A DNA stretch of 16,292 nt, from contig CALCQO010000030.1 of the NCBI GenBank assembly GCA_937894675.1, forward strand, positions 1 to 16,292, given 5' to 3'. This document shows, piece after piece, positions 7,470-15,929 of this stretch. The notes under the pieces are model-generated. The model made no database searches. It was not told where the DNA came from and saw only the letters and a list, made by a program, of their open reading frames with translations. The translations under genes were made by a program, and so were the position numbers. Numbering within the stretch: the stretch's first letter is position 1; every line of letters begins with the position of its first letter. Origin of the DNA: an uncultured Clostridia bacterium (GTDB lineage: Bacteria; Bacillota; Clostridia; Christensenellales; Aristaeellaceae).

Positions 7470-7500
7470 ATGCGCAGTCGCCAGTCTGCGTGTTTTTTCT
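7470..7500 (+). terminator. Intrinsic terminator of the blaI-blaR1 operon
   Basis: ATGCGCAG at 7470-7477 pairs with CTGCGTGT at 7486-7493 (8 pairs, two of them wobbles) around an 8-base loop and runs into TTTTTT at 7493-7498. The following stretch 7500-7682 is AT-rich and holds no gene that I can support. Confidence 0.75.
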
Positions 7501-7682
7501 GTTGTATGAGGTCAAATGGAAGGCCAGTAAGCAGCAAGTTAAGATAAAACAGAAAATAGCTTCAAATCCACTCACCAAGATAAAAACCCCATCCATCCTC
7601 TTATGGGAATAAGGTGAATTATCTCGATATACCATGATGGATGATTTTAATTCAACATAGCAGCTTCCATAGCAACAAACTC

Positions 7683-7720
7683 AAAAAAACGGGCGTTTAA
7701 AAAAAACGTCCGTTTTCCTT
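7683..7720. terminator. Bidirectional terminator below the histidine kinase gene
   Basis: AAAACGGGCGTTT at 7686-7698 pairs with AAACGTCCGTTTT at 7704-7716 (13 pairs, one wobble) around an AAAAA loop. On the minus strand the stem is followed by a run of seven T (7683-7689 on this strand), and on the plus strand by TTTTCCTT. It lies about 85 bases after the kinase stop. It most likely ends the kinase transcript and shields it from blaR1 read-through. Confidence 0.85.
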
Positions 7721-7801
7721 GGTATTATGAGATCTTCTCGATGCGCGTGCCATCCGTTATCGCTTGAAACTTTCTTACAATTCGAGAAACGCAGATATTC
7801 C

Positions 7802-9547
7802 TTATACTCCGAGAGAAGCATATCGTTCTTCCGGCCAAACTGGGATTCTTATCAAAACGGTAACCCCTTTCTCTGGTTCACTATAGAATTTAACATCATA
7901 GGCAGAACCGTAGAACAGTTGGATTCGTTCGCGAACATTCGAAATAGCATACCCATGATCCAGGAGGCTGATATCCTGTACACCCACACCATTGTCGGCG
8001 ATGGAAATATGCAAATGTGCATCGTCAATACGCGCGCATACCCGAATCCATCCATTTCCCATCTTGGGCTCAAGGCCATGACAAATTGCATTCTCAACAA
8101 AAGGCTGGATGATGAGCTTCAGCATAAAGCACTGGCGAGACTGTGCATCTGCTTCGATCTCCAGTTTAAACCGGTTGGAAAAGCGGATGTTCTGAATGAG
8201 CATGTATTGTTGGATGTACTCCAGTTCATCATTCAGCCGGATATACCGGTTTCCCTTGCTGAGCGCAATTTTGAAAATATCCGATAATGCTGCAGTCATC
8301 TCTGCAATCTCGTCCACGTTATGCATCACGGCCATCAGGTAGAGAGAATCCAGCGTATTGTAGAGAAAATGCGGATTGATTTGTGCCTGCAGGAGACGAA
8401 GTTCGGACTCTTTTTCGCGAACCTCCGCCTCCGTTACTCTTTTCGAAAGCTCCAGGTTCTGATTGACAGCCTTTTTGATTGCATTGCCAATGGTTCCGAC
8501 CTCGCTCTCATCGAAGGTCGTAGTAATTGGCTGATGATCCTGTCCGAACTGCTGAATGGAACGTTTCAGACGTTCGATCGGCCGATAGAGAAAATAGGTT
8601 GTAATCAAAGACATCATTACACCTAAAAACAGAATGCCGATAAGTACAATAGCAATATAGGATTGGATGTATTGGCCTGCAGAGCTCAGATGATCCTTAT
8701 GGATAAAGCTGATAAAGCTCCACCGGGAACGCTCGGCCTTGTGGGTTTGAAACAAATAGTCGCCGGATCGCTCCTGATCCCGTTGGTTCAAGTAGTGCTG
8801 TAGCACTTGCTTGGCCTCAGGCTGATTATAGAAAATCAGCTGATCCATTTTGTCCTCATCCACGATCATCATAGCTGCTTCTTCATCTGAACGCCAATGG
8901 GCCGTCAGGTCATTCAGCATCTTCTTGTTGATTGTCGTGACAAGCACGCCGATACCGTCAAAATTATCCGTGTCCCGTATAAGCTTGGTCATGGAAAAGC
9001 TTTGTTCATCAGTGCTCCACAGCACATTATAGCCGAAAAACACCTCTTTCCCATTGGCTGCAATCGTACGCTGATACCAGTCCACGGAGGCATCGAGCGA
9101 CTGCGCATAATACTCGAAGAGTGAGTTCATCTGCCGTTTGCTGGCCATGGCGCTCAGACGGTGCTCCTGTAGATCAAAAAACCAAAATCCATCTAGTAGT
9201 GGCTCCTGCGCAAGCATCTGTCCCAAGATTTCGTTTGCACGAACCATAGCAGCATTGTCCAGCCTGGAGGAAGTAGTACCAGAATGAACAGGTGGGACGT
9301 TGCGGAAAAATGCTTCGGAGAGGACCTTAGAACGCACTAGATCCACAATGAAGTTCAATTGCAGGTCGAGTACATCGCTGCAAGCGATAAGGCTGTTTTG
9401 GCTGATAGAATGGTAGGTATCCTCCATAACCCGTGTGGATTCGCGATAGATGAATACCGCAAGAGTAGAGGTGATAATCACAAGCATGGCCACCATCACC
9501 AGCAGCATCTTGGTTCGAATTTGATGGATCTGATGTCGCAGCACCAA
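7802..9547 (-). CDS. YesM-family sensor histidine kinase (HisKA_7TM-lacking, His_kinase type)
   Basis: The protein is 581 residues. It has a membrane helix at about 14-34, an extracellular sensor region at 35-295 and a second helix at about 296-320, followed by a HAMP-like linker. The His_kinase domain carries QINPHFLYNTLDSL with the phospho-accepting H393, and the ATPase domain has IIQPFVENAICHG (N486) and IADNGVGV (D518). This is the family that senses carbohydrates or a ligand-loaded binding protein and phosphorylates AraC-type regulators. The start is TTG 9545-9547, immediately after the regulator's TGA (TGATTG), so translation is probably coupled; AGGAG lies 7 bases upstream. GTG 9542-9544 is an alternative start. 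It is co-transcribed with the regulator and faces away from the transporter operon. Confidence 0.93.
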   Translation of the reverse strand: MVLRHQIHQIRTKMLLVMVAMLVIITSTLAVFIYRESTRVMEDTYHSISQNSLIACSDVLDLQLNFIVDLVRSKVLSEAFFRNVPPVHSGTTSSRLDNAAMVRANEILGQMLAQEPLLDGFWFFDLQEHRLSAMASKRQMNSLFEYYAQSLDASVDWYQRTIAANGKEVFFGYNVLWSTDEQSFSMTKLIRDTDNFDGIGVLVTTINKKMLNDLTAHWRSDEEAAMMIVDEDKMDQLIFYNQPEAKQVLQHYLNQRDQERSGDYLFQTHKAERSRWSFISFIHKDHLSSAGQYIQSYIAIVLIGILFLGVMMSLITTYFLYRPIERLKRSIQQFGQDHQPITTTFDESEVGTIGNAIKKAVNQNLELSKRVTEAEVREKESELRLLQAQINPHFLYNTLDSLYLMAVMHNVDEIAEMTAALSDIFKIALSKGNRYIRLNDELEYIQQYMLIQNIRFSNRFKLEIEADAQSRQCFMLKLIIQPFVENAICHGLEPKMGNGWIRVCARIDDAHLHISIADNGVGVQDISLLDHGYAISNVRERIQLFYGSAYDVKFYSEPEKGVTVLIRIPVWPEERYASLGV

Positions 9548-10606
9548 TCACTCACTCCTATGGATGGAAGACTCCTGCCGATATTCGCTGGGCGTACAGC
9601 CCGATGTCCGTTTGAACAGGTCGCAAAAATAGCGATAATTGTGATAGCCTACCTGCTCACAAACCTGCGTCACCTTACCCCCATCTTTTAATAGCTGTTT
9701 GGCTTTTTCGATACGGCGGCCAGTCAAATATTTTACGAAGCTTGTCCCCACCTTTTCCTTGAAAAGAGTGCTCAAGTAGGAAGGGTTCATTTGCACCATG
9801 TCCGCCAGCTCGCAAAGACCAATATCCCGATTGTAGTTCTCGTCAATATAGGTCAGGATCTGTGCAACAGGAACACATTTCTGGTTGTGTGCACGCAATT
9901 TCAGCTTTTCCACAATCCGGTCCAGAATGGTTTCCAGATAATCCAACACCTGCGCTTGGCTTTCCAGCAGTTGTAGGTTGGCATGGGATGGAAAATATTT
10001 TTCCGAGGAACTACCGGCAAGCGAGTCGGAAAAGAACACGGAGGTGGCCACGCAGGCCGCCTTATAAACAAGCTTCTTGAGTGTTTCCAAATCGGCTTCC
10101 TTTTGCAGGAGTGTGAGTAACCCTTCCTTGCAGTGGATAATATCCTGGAGCTCATTGCCTCGAATAGCCGGGAGCATTAGGTCAATCCATTCGTTGAACA
10201 TTTCTTCTCTGTCATGCGTGCTGTGGCTGTTCTTGTCCAACAGCTCTATCGCGCGCTCTAAAATGCGTTGAAGCTTGGGAATGGTGATGGGCTTGTCTAA
10301 GTAGTCCAGCACACCCAGGGCCAGCGCCTTTCGCGCATACTCGAATTCCTGATATCCGCTGATGACAATGAAAATAGTGTCTGGCAGATAGGGCTGAAGG
10401 GATTCTATCAGACTCAAGCCGTCCATGCCAGGCATGCGGATGTCCGTGAGGACGATGTCGGGCTTTGTTTCCATTAGAAGATCAAAGCCGGATAAGCCAT
10501 CTGTGGCCGAACCACACAGCACAACATCGTCACGGATTCGGTTGAGGATGGCTTGGATGCCATCGATAACGATGACCTCGTTCTCAATTACGGCCATTCT
10601 TCTCAT
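9548..10606 (-). CDS. YesN-type response regulator with AraC HTH domain
   Basis: The protein is 352 residues. The receiver domain covers about 1-120: phospho-acceptor D55 in IVLTDIRMPGMDG, S83 in ISGYQEFEYA and K105 in DYLDKPI. A linker of about 125 residues follows, then an AraC-type DNA-binding domain at about 247-344 with two helix-turn-helix units, ending in GCTPSEYR. The acidic pocket reads VIENE, so one normally aspartate position is N9. The start is ATG 10604-10606, after a GAGGGGG ribosome site on the minus strand; a second ATG three codons later is possible. It is the expected activator of the divergent transporter-glycosidase operon. The gene is followed directly by its kinase. Confidence 0.93.
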   Translation of the reverse strand: MRRMAVIENEVIVIDGIQAILNRIRDDVVLCGSATDGLSGFDLLMETKPDIVLTDIRMPGMDGLSLIESLQPYLPDTIFIVISGYQEFEYARKALALGVLDYLDKPITIPKLQRILERAIELLDKNSHSTHDREEMFNEWIDLMLPAIRGNELQDIIHCKEGLLTLLQKEADLETLKKLVYKAACVATSVFFSDSLAGSSSEKYFPSHANLQLLESQAQVLDYLETILDRIVEKLKLRAHNQKCVPVAQILTYIDENYNRDIGLCELADMVQMNPSYLSTLFKEKVGTSFVKYLTGRRIEKAKQLLKDGGKVTQVCEQVGYHNYRYFCDLFKRTSGCTPSEYRQESSIHRSE

Positions 10607-10665
10607 TTTGTGCCGCCCCCTCGGAGAGCCGGATGTAGAGAGTTTCGTTGTGCAAGCATTTTTTT

Positions 10666-10694
10666 ATTATAGCCAATTGCCTTGTCCGAAACAA
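10666..10694 (-). promoter_or_regulatory. Promoter of the response regulator-kinase operon
   Basis: Read on the minus strand, TTGTTT (10694-10689) and a perfect TATAAT (10671-10666) are separated by 17 bases, about 60 bases before the regulator start. The -35 lies in a 6-bp inverted repeat CCTTGT-CCGAA-ACAAGG (10680-10696), a possible operator. Confidence 0.6.
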
Positions 10695-10707
10695 GGAAAA
10701 GTGGAGG

Positions 10708-10776
10708 ATCCAAATTTTTTGAACATGGGAATCCAAAAAAGAATGACATTTTTCCAAAACCCAAAACCATCCGCAA
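10708..10776 (+). promoter_or_regulatory. Candidate response-regulator boxes upstream of the transporter operon
   Basis: TCCAAA occurs at 10709, 10732 and 10753 in the same direction, 23 and 21 bp apart, and a weaker TCCGCAAA follows at 10770. Direct repeats about two turns apart are typical of AraC-domain targets. They lie upstream of the binding-protein gene and just beyond the regulator promoter. The assignment is inference, since A-rich DNA makes such words likelier by chance. No consensus promoter was found for the + strand operon; CTGAAA at 10814 and TCATAT at 10837 with 17 bases between is the best, weak, candidate. Confidence 0.35.
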
Positions 10777-10907
10777 AAGGACGGCGCGATAATCAAAAAA
10801 ACCGAACCCCTTTCTGAAAAATATATCACTATCCGATCATATGAAGCCGTGGTACCCTTAACGTAACGATAGGCATTCGCCTACAAAAATGACAGGAGGC
10901 ATTCTAC

Positions 10908-12197
10908 ATGAAAAGATTGTTAGCCCTAGCACTCGCCCTAATGCTCATGGTGGTGGGGTGTACCGCTGCTGTTGCCGAGCAGGAAGCCTTCACGCTGCAC
11001 TGGATGATTCCCTATGCGGAGGATCACGCCATCAGCCGCACGGTTGCTTTGCTGGTAAAGAAGTACCAGGAAGAGGTCAACCCCAACCTTGTGTATCAGC
11101 CGGAATACATGGCTGACGCGGAAGCCTATTACCAGAAGCTGAAAATCCTCATTGCCAGCAATGAAGCGCCCGACATGTTCTGGGGCGATCCCGATACCTT
11201 TACCCTTTCGCTCAGGGATCAGGGCATGCTCTACAATGTGGGCGAATTGCTGGAAGAATTGGATGTGGTCGATCAGTTTATGGACATCACCTACGCATAT
11301 CCCAAGTATGCGGATGGGAGTCTGTATCTGATGACCACCGGCGCAAATACTGAGTATTTCTGGTATCACCCCTCCTTGTTTGAAAAAGCCGGAATCGAAA
11401 AGATGCCCGAAACCTGGGATGAGTTCTTTGTAGCTTGTGAAAAACTTGAAGCGACCGGCGTGGCTCCATTGACCTGTATGGGCGCCCCCTGGTATCTGTT
11501 GCGCTACGCCGCCTTTATTCCCTACCGCATGACAGGCAATCAATTCATTACGGACGCCATATCCGGCGAAGTTTCCTGGGGTTCCGAGCCCGGTATAGCT
11601 ATGGGCGAATTCATGCAAAAGATTGCAGGTTACTTTGTAGAGGGCTGGGCAGGCCTTGACGCTTCCAGTTCCCGCGACTACTTCCTCAGTGGCGGCGCAG
11701 CCATGTGGTATATGACCTTGTCTAACGCGCAAAACTATGTGGTTGACGAAAATGGTGATCTCGTTGAAGATATTGCTTATTTCAAACTGCCCACACTGGA
11801 CGGCTATGACGCTACTACCAGCAAGGACTACTTTGCAAATTCCGGCAAAGGCATCATGATTTTGCAAGAGACGGTAAATGAGCATGAAGCGCTCATCAAA
11901 GATTTTGTGAAATTCTTTGTCGAAAACTTCGGGGACATCGCCGTATATGATTGCATGTATCTCAGCGGCATAAAGCCCGCCAATACGAAAGACCTATCTG
12001 ATTTCCAGAAGCAGATGTACGAAAACTTTGGGGAAGTTGGGGTAGATAAGTACGCCCACTGCTGGGATGTGGTGATCGATGCCGCATCGAACGAGGTACT
12101 CAAAGCGGAGATCGTCAATCTCGCCATCGGTGAAATTACCCCTGAAGAATTTGCCAAGCGCATGGACGCCGCTATCGCTGAAAACGTTGACAATTGA
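10908..12197 (+). CDS. ABC transporter sugar-binding lipoprotein (family 1 solute-binding protein)
   Basis: The protein is 429 residues, normal for sugar-binding proteins of the CUT1 type. AGGAGG at 10894-10899 sits 8 bases before ATG. The N-terminus MKRLLALALALMLMVVGC carries a lipobox VVGC, so the mature protein is probably anchored by lipid at Cys18; AVAEQ just after could also be a type I cleavage site. The body shows the family pattern: MFWGDPDTF, YHPSLFEKAGIEKMPETWDE, and many exposed tryptophans and tyrosines suited to stacking on sugars. It captures a sugar or oligosaccharide outside the cell for the permeases encoded downstream. The neighbouring GH51 gene suggests an arabinose-containing ligand. 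The gene is divergent from the two-component system. Confidence 0.92.
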   Translation: MKRLLALALALMLMVVGCTAAVAEQEAFTLHWMIPYAEDHAISRTVALLVKKYQEEVNPNLVYQPEYMADAEAYYQKLKILIASNEAPDMFWGDPDTFTLSLRDQGMLYNVGELLEELDVVDQFMDITYAYPKYADGSLYLMTTGANTEYFWYHPSLFEKAGIEKMPETWDEFFVACEKLEATGVAPLTCMGAPWYLLRYAAFIPYRMTGNQFITDAISGEVSWGSEPGIAMGEFMQKIAGYFVEGWAGLDASSSRDYFLSGGAAMWYMTLSNAQNYVVDENGDLVEDIAYFKLPTLDGYDATTSKDYFANSGKGIMILQETVNEHEALIKDFVKFFVENFGDIAVYDCMYLSGIKPANTKDLSDFQKQMYENFGEVGVDKYAHCWDVVIDAASNEVLKAEIVNLAIGEITPEEFAKRMDAAIAENVDN

Positions 12198-12231
12198 CCA
12201 TCTGCTGACTACGAAAAAGCAAGGTGTATCT

Positions 12232-12261
12232 GGAATGGGACCCTTGACAGGGCCCCATTCC
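12232..12261 (+). other. Intercistronic hairpin between binding-protein and permease genes
   Basis: GGAATGGG (12232-12239) pairs with CCCATTCC (12254-12261), and inside this CCCT pairs with AGGG around a TGAC loop, with one A-C mismatch between the two stems. No T run follows, so it is unlikely to be a full terminator. Hairpins at this place in sugar transporter operons often protect the upstream binding-protein mRNA from decay, giving more binding protein than permease. Confidence 0.65.
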
Positions 12262-12290
12262 CTACCTGATGGAAAAAGGAGTTGCTCCAT

Positions 12291-13160
12291 ATGCGTTCGA
12301 AGTCGAAACTAGCGCCATGGCTATTTTCCGCGCCTGCATTGATTGTATTTTGCGCTGTGGTCGTCATACCGGTCGTATGGACGTTGGTATTGAGCGCATA
12401 CAAGTGGGACGGCATATCACCGATGAAGTTTATCGGTCTGAAGAATTATGCGAAGCTGTTTACAGATTACACATTCCACAAAGCGGTGCTGAATAATCTG
12501 AAGTTCATGGCAATCAGTACAACATATCAATTTGTGGTGGGCATGTTCCTGGCCATGTTGCTCTCCAGCGTAACCCGAGGACGGAACCTGCTTAAGGTTA
12601 TCTTTTTCGTCCCTTGCATCATTTCCACCGTTGCGCTCAGCCAAATTTTCATCAAGCTGCTGGCGCTGGAGCCAATCGGCGTTTTCAACGTTGTTCTTTC
12701 TGCCCTGGGCATTCAGCCCAGAGCGTTCCTTGGCGATCCCGCTACCTCGCTGTATACGCTGGCTTTCGCGGATGCTTATAAATACTGCGGGATTTATATG
12801 GTAGTATTCTATTCTGCACTGGTTGGCGTATCGGAGGACGTCATCGAAGCTGCCACCATTGATGGTTGTGGCTGGCTGCGCCAGTTCTTCTACATCAAGA
12901 TTCCTATGATCAAAGGCGTATGCGGCATGGCGTTGGTGATGCTGATCAACGGAACGCTCAAGTCATTTGAAATGCCATATGTACTCACCAATGGCGGCCC
13001 CGGCACCTCCAGTGAGATGGTAGCGACCTATATGTACAAAACCGCGTTTTCCTCCATGAATTATGGCTATTCCAGTACGCTGGCTGTGTTCCTGCTGCTG
13101 GAGTGTCTCATTGGCGTCAGTATCGTCCGCAAGATGCTACCCAAGGCGGATATTGAATAA
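12291..13160 (+). CDS. Sugar ABC transporter permease, MalF/UgpA type
   Basis: The protein is 289 residues from ATG 12291, which has AGGAG at 12277-12281; the in-frame TTG at 12282 overlaps that site and is too close to be the start. Six hydrophobic segments are visible. The ATPase-contact loop carries the EAA motif at about 186-206 (EAATIDGCGWLRQFFYIKIP). It is an inner-membrane subunit that forms the channel together with the permease encoded next. The GGPG sequence near 235 (LTNGGPGTSSEM) is typical of this permease class. No ATPase gene lies in the cluster; Bacillota often share one MsmK/UgpC-type ATPase among such systems. Confidence 0.93.
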   Translation: MRSKSKLAPWLFSAPALIVFCAVVVIPVVWTLVLSAYKWDGISPMKFIGLKNYAKLFTDYTFHKAVLNNLKFMAISTTYQFVVGMFLAMLLSSVTRGRNLLKVIFFVPCIISTVALSQIFIKLLALEPIGVFNVVLSALGIQPRAFLGDPATSLYTLAFADAYKYCGIYMVVFYSALVGVSEDVIEAATIDGCGWLRQFFYIKIPMIKGVCGMALVMLINGTLKSFEMPYVLTNGGPGTSSEMVATYMYKTAFSSMNYGYSSTLAVFLLLECLIGVSIVRKMLPKADIE

Positions 13161-13177
13161 GGAAGGAGCGATCAAGA

Positions 13178-14017
13178 ATGAAAAAAAGCATTTCTCTCCC
13201 TGTTCGTATGGTACTGTATGCGCTGTTGATTCTGTTTGCGATCGTGCAGGTATATCCCATCATCTGGGTAATTATCTCCAGCCTCAAGGATTCGCAGGAG
13301 CTATTATACTCCGCCTCCTATGCACTACCTAAGCGTCTGTATTTCGGCAACTACGTACACGCGCTAAAAATGTCCTCCATCCCAAAGGCGTTTCTCAACA
13401 GCACCATCGTTGCCGTGCTAACCTTGGGACTAGAGGCGGTTCTGGCCTGTCCCTTTGCCTTTGCTTTGAGCAAACTACAATTCAAGGCAGGCCCTAAGCT
13501 TTTTTCCATCGTGCTTATGGGGATGATGATTCCCACCTTTGTTTGCCTGATTCCGATGTTTCGCATGTATAACGCAATGGGTCTGCGCAATACATATTTT
13601 TCGCTGGTACTGCCGCAGCTCGGTTTTGGCCTTCCGATGTCGGTATATATGTACAAAAGCTTCATGGAATATGTACCCAATTCCTTGCTGGAGGCGGCGG
13701 ACATAGATGGTGCGACCACTTGGCAAAGTTTCACCCGCATTGTCGTCCCCATGGTGAAGAATGCTACTGTGACCATCATTACCTACAAATTCATCTATGT
13801 TTGGAATGAGTTTACCTATGCCAATACCTTCATGACCGAAAGGACGATGAAAACGCTGCCCATTATGTTGAAAGACTTCGCGGGCGAGTACGGAATGATC
13901 GAATGGGGGCCCACTTATGCGGCCATCACCATGGCGATCCTGCCTACGCTTATTATCTATTTCTTTTTAAGCAAGAACATCATAGAAGGCATGGCGCTTG
14001 GCGCTGTGAAAATGTAA
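13178..14017 (+). CDS. Sugar ABC transporter permease, MalG/UgpE type
   Basis: The protein is 279 residues. GGAAGGAG at 13161-13168, right after the stop of the previous gene, serves ATG 13178. Membrane segments lie at about 12-34, 73-95, 107-129, 140-160, 195-213 and 247-265. The EAA loop is at about 172-191 (EAADIDGATTWQSFTRIVVP), and the protein ends in a short GAVKM tail typical of the MalG side. It is the second channel-forming subunit of the importer. It is followed after 13 bases by the glycosidase gene, so one transcript probably covers both. Confidence 0.93.
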   Translation: MKKSISLPVRMVLYALLILFAIVQVYPIIWVIISSLKDSQELLYSASYALPKRLYFGNYVHALKMSSIPKAFLNSTIVAVLTLGLEAVLACPFAFALSKLQFKAGPKLFSIVLMGMMIPTFVCLIPMFRMYNAMGLRNTYFSLVLPQLGFGLPMSVYMYKSFMEYVPNSLLEAADIDGATTWQSFTRIVVPMVKNATVTIITYKFIYVWNEFTYANTFMTERTMKTLPIMLKDFAGEYGMIEWGPTYAAITMAILPTLIIYFFLSKNIIEGMALGAVKM

Positions 14018-14030
14018 AGGGGTATCGGAA

Positions 14031-15929
14031 ATGAAAAAAGTGTCGATACAGGTGACTGGCAAAAAGCAAGGCCTCATCCATCCGAATTTGTTTGCTCACA
14101 ACCTAGAACACACGCGCAGCTGCATCGCAGGCGGGCTGAGCGCCCAGATGCTGCGCAATCGCAAGTTTGCAGGTAAAAGCGCGTGTGCTTCCGGTGAGGC
14201 GGCGGAGTGGTATCGCATAGGCGCAAACGATGTTTTTCTCACGCTCAATCGTTTTGATCCCTATGTACGTCACTACCGCACAGACCCACAGGAACGCCGC
14301 AATGAACTCAATACGCAGACGATCCAGAATCCTGTAGCTGGACAAGAGGCAGGTGTGGGACAGGAGCGGATATACCTACAGAAAGGCTTATCCTACGAAG
14401 TGCGCTCCGTACTCAAGGGCCGCGGTGATAGCGATATTGCATGTTGTGTACGGCTGATATCTGGCTGCGGACGACGTGTTTACTGGCAAGGGAAAATCAG
14501 CTTGCCGCAAAACGAATGGCACACTTCCCGCTTTACATTTACCGCCCCGATGGAAGATACGCAGGCCCGTTTTGAAGTGGTGTTCACCGACCGTGGCGAA
14601 GTGAACATTGGTGTGGTCTCTTTGATGCCGGCCAATAACTTTCGAGGTTTGCGTCCCGATGTTATTGGGCAACTGCGGGAAATCGGCGCAACGGTGCTAC
14701 GGTGGCCGGGGGGAAACTTTGCTGGCGAATATCGCTGGAAGGACGGCTTGTTGGACGTAGATATGCGTGGTGCGCAAAGGTCCTTTCGAGAGATAGAGAC
14801 CCATCCGCACACGCATGGATTTGATTTCCACGAGATGAATATTGATGATTTTGTAGCCGTGTGCCGTGAAGTAGGGGCGGAGCCCTACGTAACCATCAAT
14901 CTTGCCTGGGATTCGCCAGAAGAGTGCGCGGAGTTTGTGGAATACTGCAACGGTGCTGCAAACAGCGAATGGGGCAGCGTACGTGCCGAGCGGGGCTATC
15001 CAGATCCATACAATATCGTCTTCTGGTCGTTGGGAAATGAATTTGGCCTGGGACACATGGAGGGGCCCAATACGCCCGAAGCCTATACCGAAAAGGCGCA
15101 TGCCTGCGCCAGGGCTATGCATGAGAAGGATCCTCGCTTGGTGCTGTTTGCCTCGGGCTCCTATAATCCGGAGTTCGACTATACGCCATGGCTGGAGAAG
15201 AGTTTGCCGGGCCTGAGTGATGAGATTGAATACATTTCATACCATAATTATGTACCACGGCTGTTCGAAGGCGGCATAGATTTTGTGACGGAGGATGGTT
15301 TGCGCAAGAGCTACGACACCATTACGAATGCTCCTGCAAAATGCTTGGAAAGCCTGTGGGCGCTCCGCGATGCTCTGAGTCAGGGCGGCGAACGCGAACG
15401 TGCGGTAAAAATATCGTACGATGAGTGGAATCTCTATTTTGCCTGGTACCATGATCCTGGCACAATGGAGGGGCTCTATACAGGGTTGATGCTGGAGATG
15501 TTTTGCAAGAACTATCAGGCGCTCAATATGCCGATGGTTATGTACTTTCAGCCGATTAATGAAGGGGCGATCCTGGTGTCGCCCTATGCAAGCGAGTTGA
15601 CGGCCAACGGACAGATTTTTTCCCTGATGAAGGATCATGCTGGGCAGCAGCTTGTAGAAAGCAGCTCCTCATGCGAGCAAGTGCATTGCCTGGCCTCGCT
15701 GAATGAGAAAACCGGAGAGGTGGTAGTGACGCTTATCAACAAGAGTTACGATGAGGAATGTGACCTCACCCTGGAAGGGGAAAACCACATCTATGGTGTG
15801 CAAACATATACTGCTGAAGCGCTGACGCATGGTTCTCGCTTCACCGTACGTAAATCCAATAAAGGAAGCAAAAGCTTCCAGCTGCCCGCTCGTACTATTG
15901 TGCAGTTTCTTTTGCGGGCAGAGGATTGA
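14031..15929 (+). CDS. GH51 family glycosidase, probable intracellular alpha-L-arabinofuranosidase
   Basis: The protein is 632 residues with no signal peptide, so it should act in the cytoplasm on imported oligosaccharides. AAAGGGG at 14016-14022 overlaps the previous stop and serves ATG 14031. The family signature VLRWPGGNFAGEYRWKDG is near 222-239. The acid/base is probably E337 in SLGNEF, and the nucleophile is probably E465 in ISYDEWN. The order is an N-terminal strand region, an inserted beta-sandwich at about 75-200 resembling a CBM4/9-type module (containing ERIYLQKGLSYEVRSVLKG), a TIM barrel at about 205-510 and a C-terminal beta-domain. The usual bacterial enzyme has about 500 residues and lacks the insert. 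Release of arabinose is the likely activity, but GH51 also includes other specificities. Confidence 0.87.
   Translation: MKKVSIQVTGKKQGLIHPNLFAHNLEHTRSCIAGGLSAQMLRNRKFAGKSACASGEAAEWYRIGANDVFLTLNRFDPYVRHYRTDPQERRNELNTQTIQNPVAGQEAGVGQERIYLQKGLSYEVRSVLKGRGDSDIACCVRLISGCGRRVYWQGKISLPQNEWHTSRFTFTAPMEDTQARFEVVFTDRGEVNIGVVSLMPANNFRGLRPDVIGQLREIGATVLRWPGGNFAGEYRWKDGLLDVDMRGAQRSFREIETHPHTHGFDFHEMNIDDFVAVCREVGAEPYVTINLAWDSPEECAEFVEYCNGAANSEWGSVRAERGYPDPYNIVFWSLGNEFGLGHMEGPNTPEAYTEKAHACARAMHEKDPRLVLFASGSYNPEFDYTPWLEKSLPGLSDEIEYISYHNYVPRLFEGGIDFVTEDGLRKSYDTITNAPAKCLESLWALRDALSQGGERERAVKISYDEWNLYFAWYHDPGTMEGLYTGLMLEMFCKNYQALNMPMVMYFQPINEGAILVSPYASELTANGQIFSLMKDHAGQQLVESSSSCEQVHCLASLNEKTGEVVVTLINKSYDEECDLTLEGENHIYGVQTYTAEALTHGSRFTVRKSNKGSKSFQLPARTIVQFLLRAED

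Noticed and set aside
7333..7635. Minus-strand hydrophobic reading frame of 100 codons
   Set aside because: It looks membrane-like, but it has no ribosome site, overlaps the end of blaR1 and runs through that operon's terminator. T-rich DNA alone gives hydrophobic codons.
7590..7643. CATCCATC / GATGGATG inverted repeat
   Set aside because: Only 8 bp with a 38-base gap in AT-rich DNA, without a nearby start or T run; it is compatible with chance.
10938..11885. 315-codon minus-strand frame inside the binding-protein gene
   Set aside because: It is a shadow frame: the + strand product is a clear solute-binding protein with ribosome site and signal sequence.
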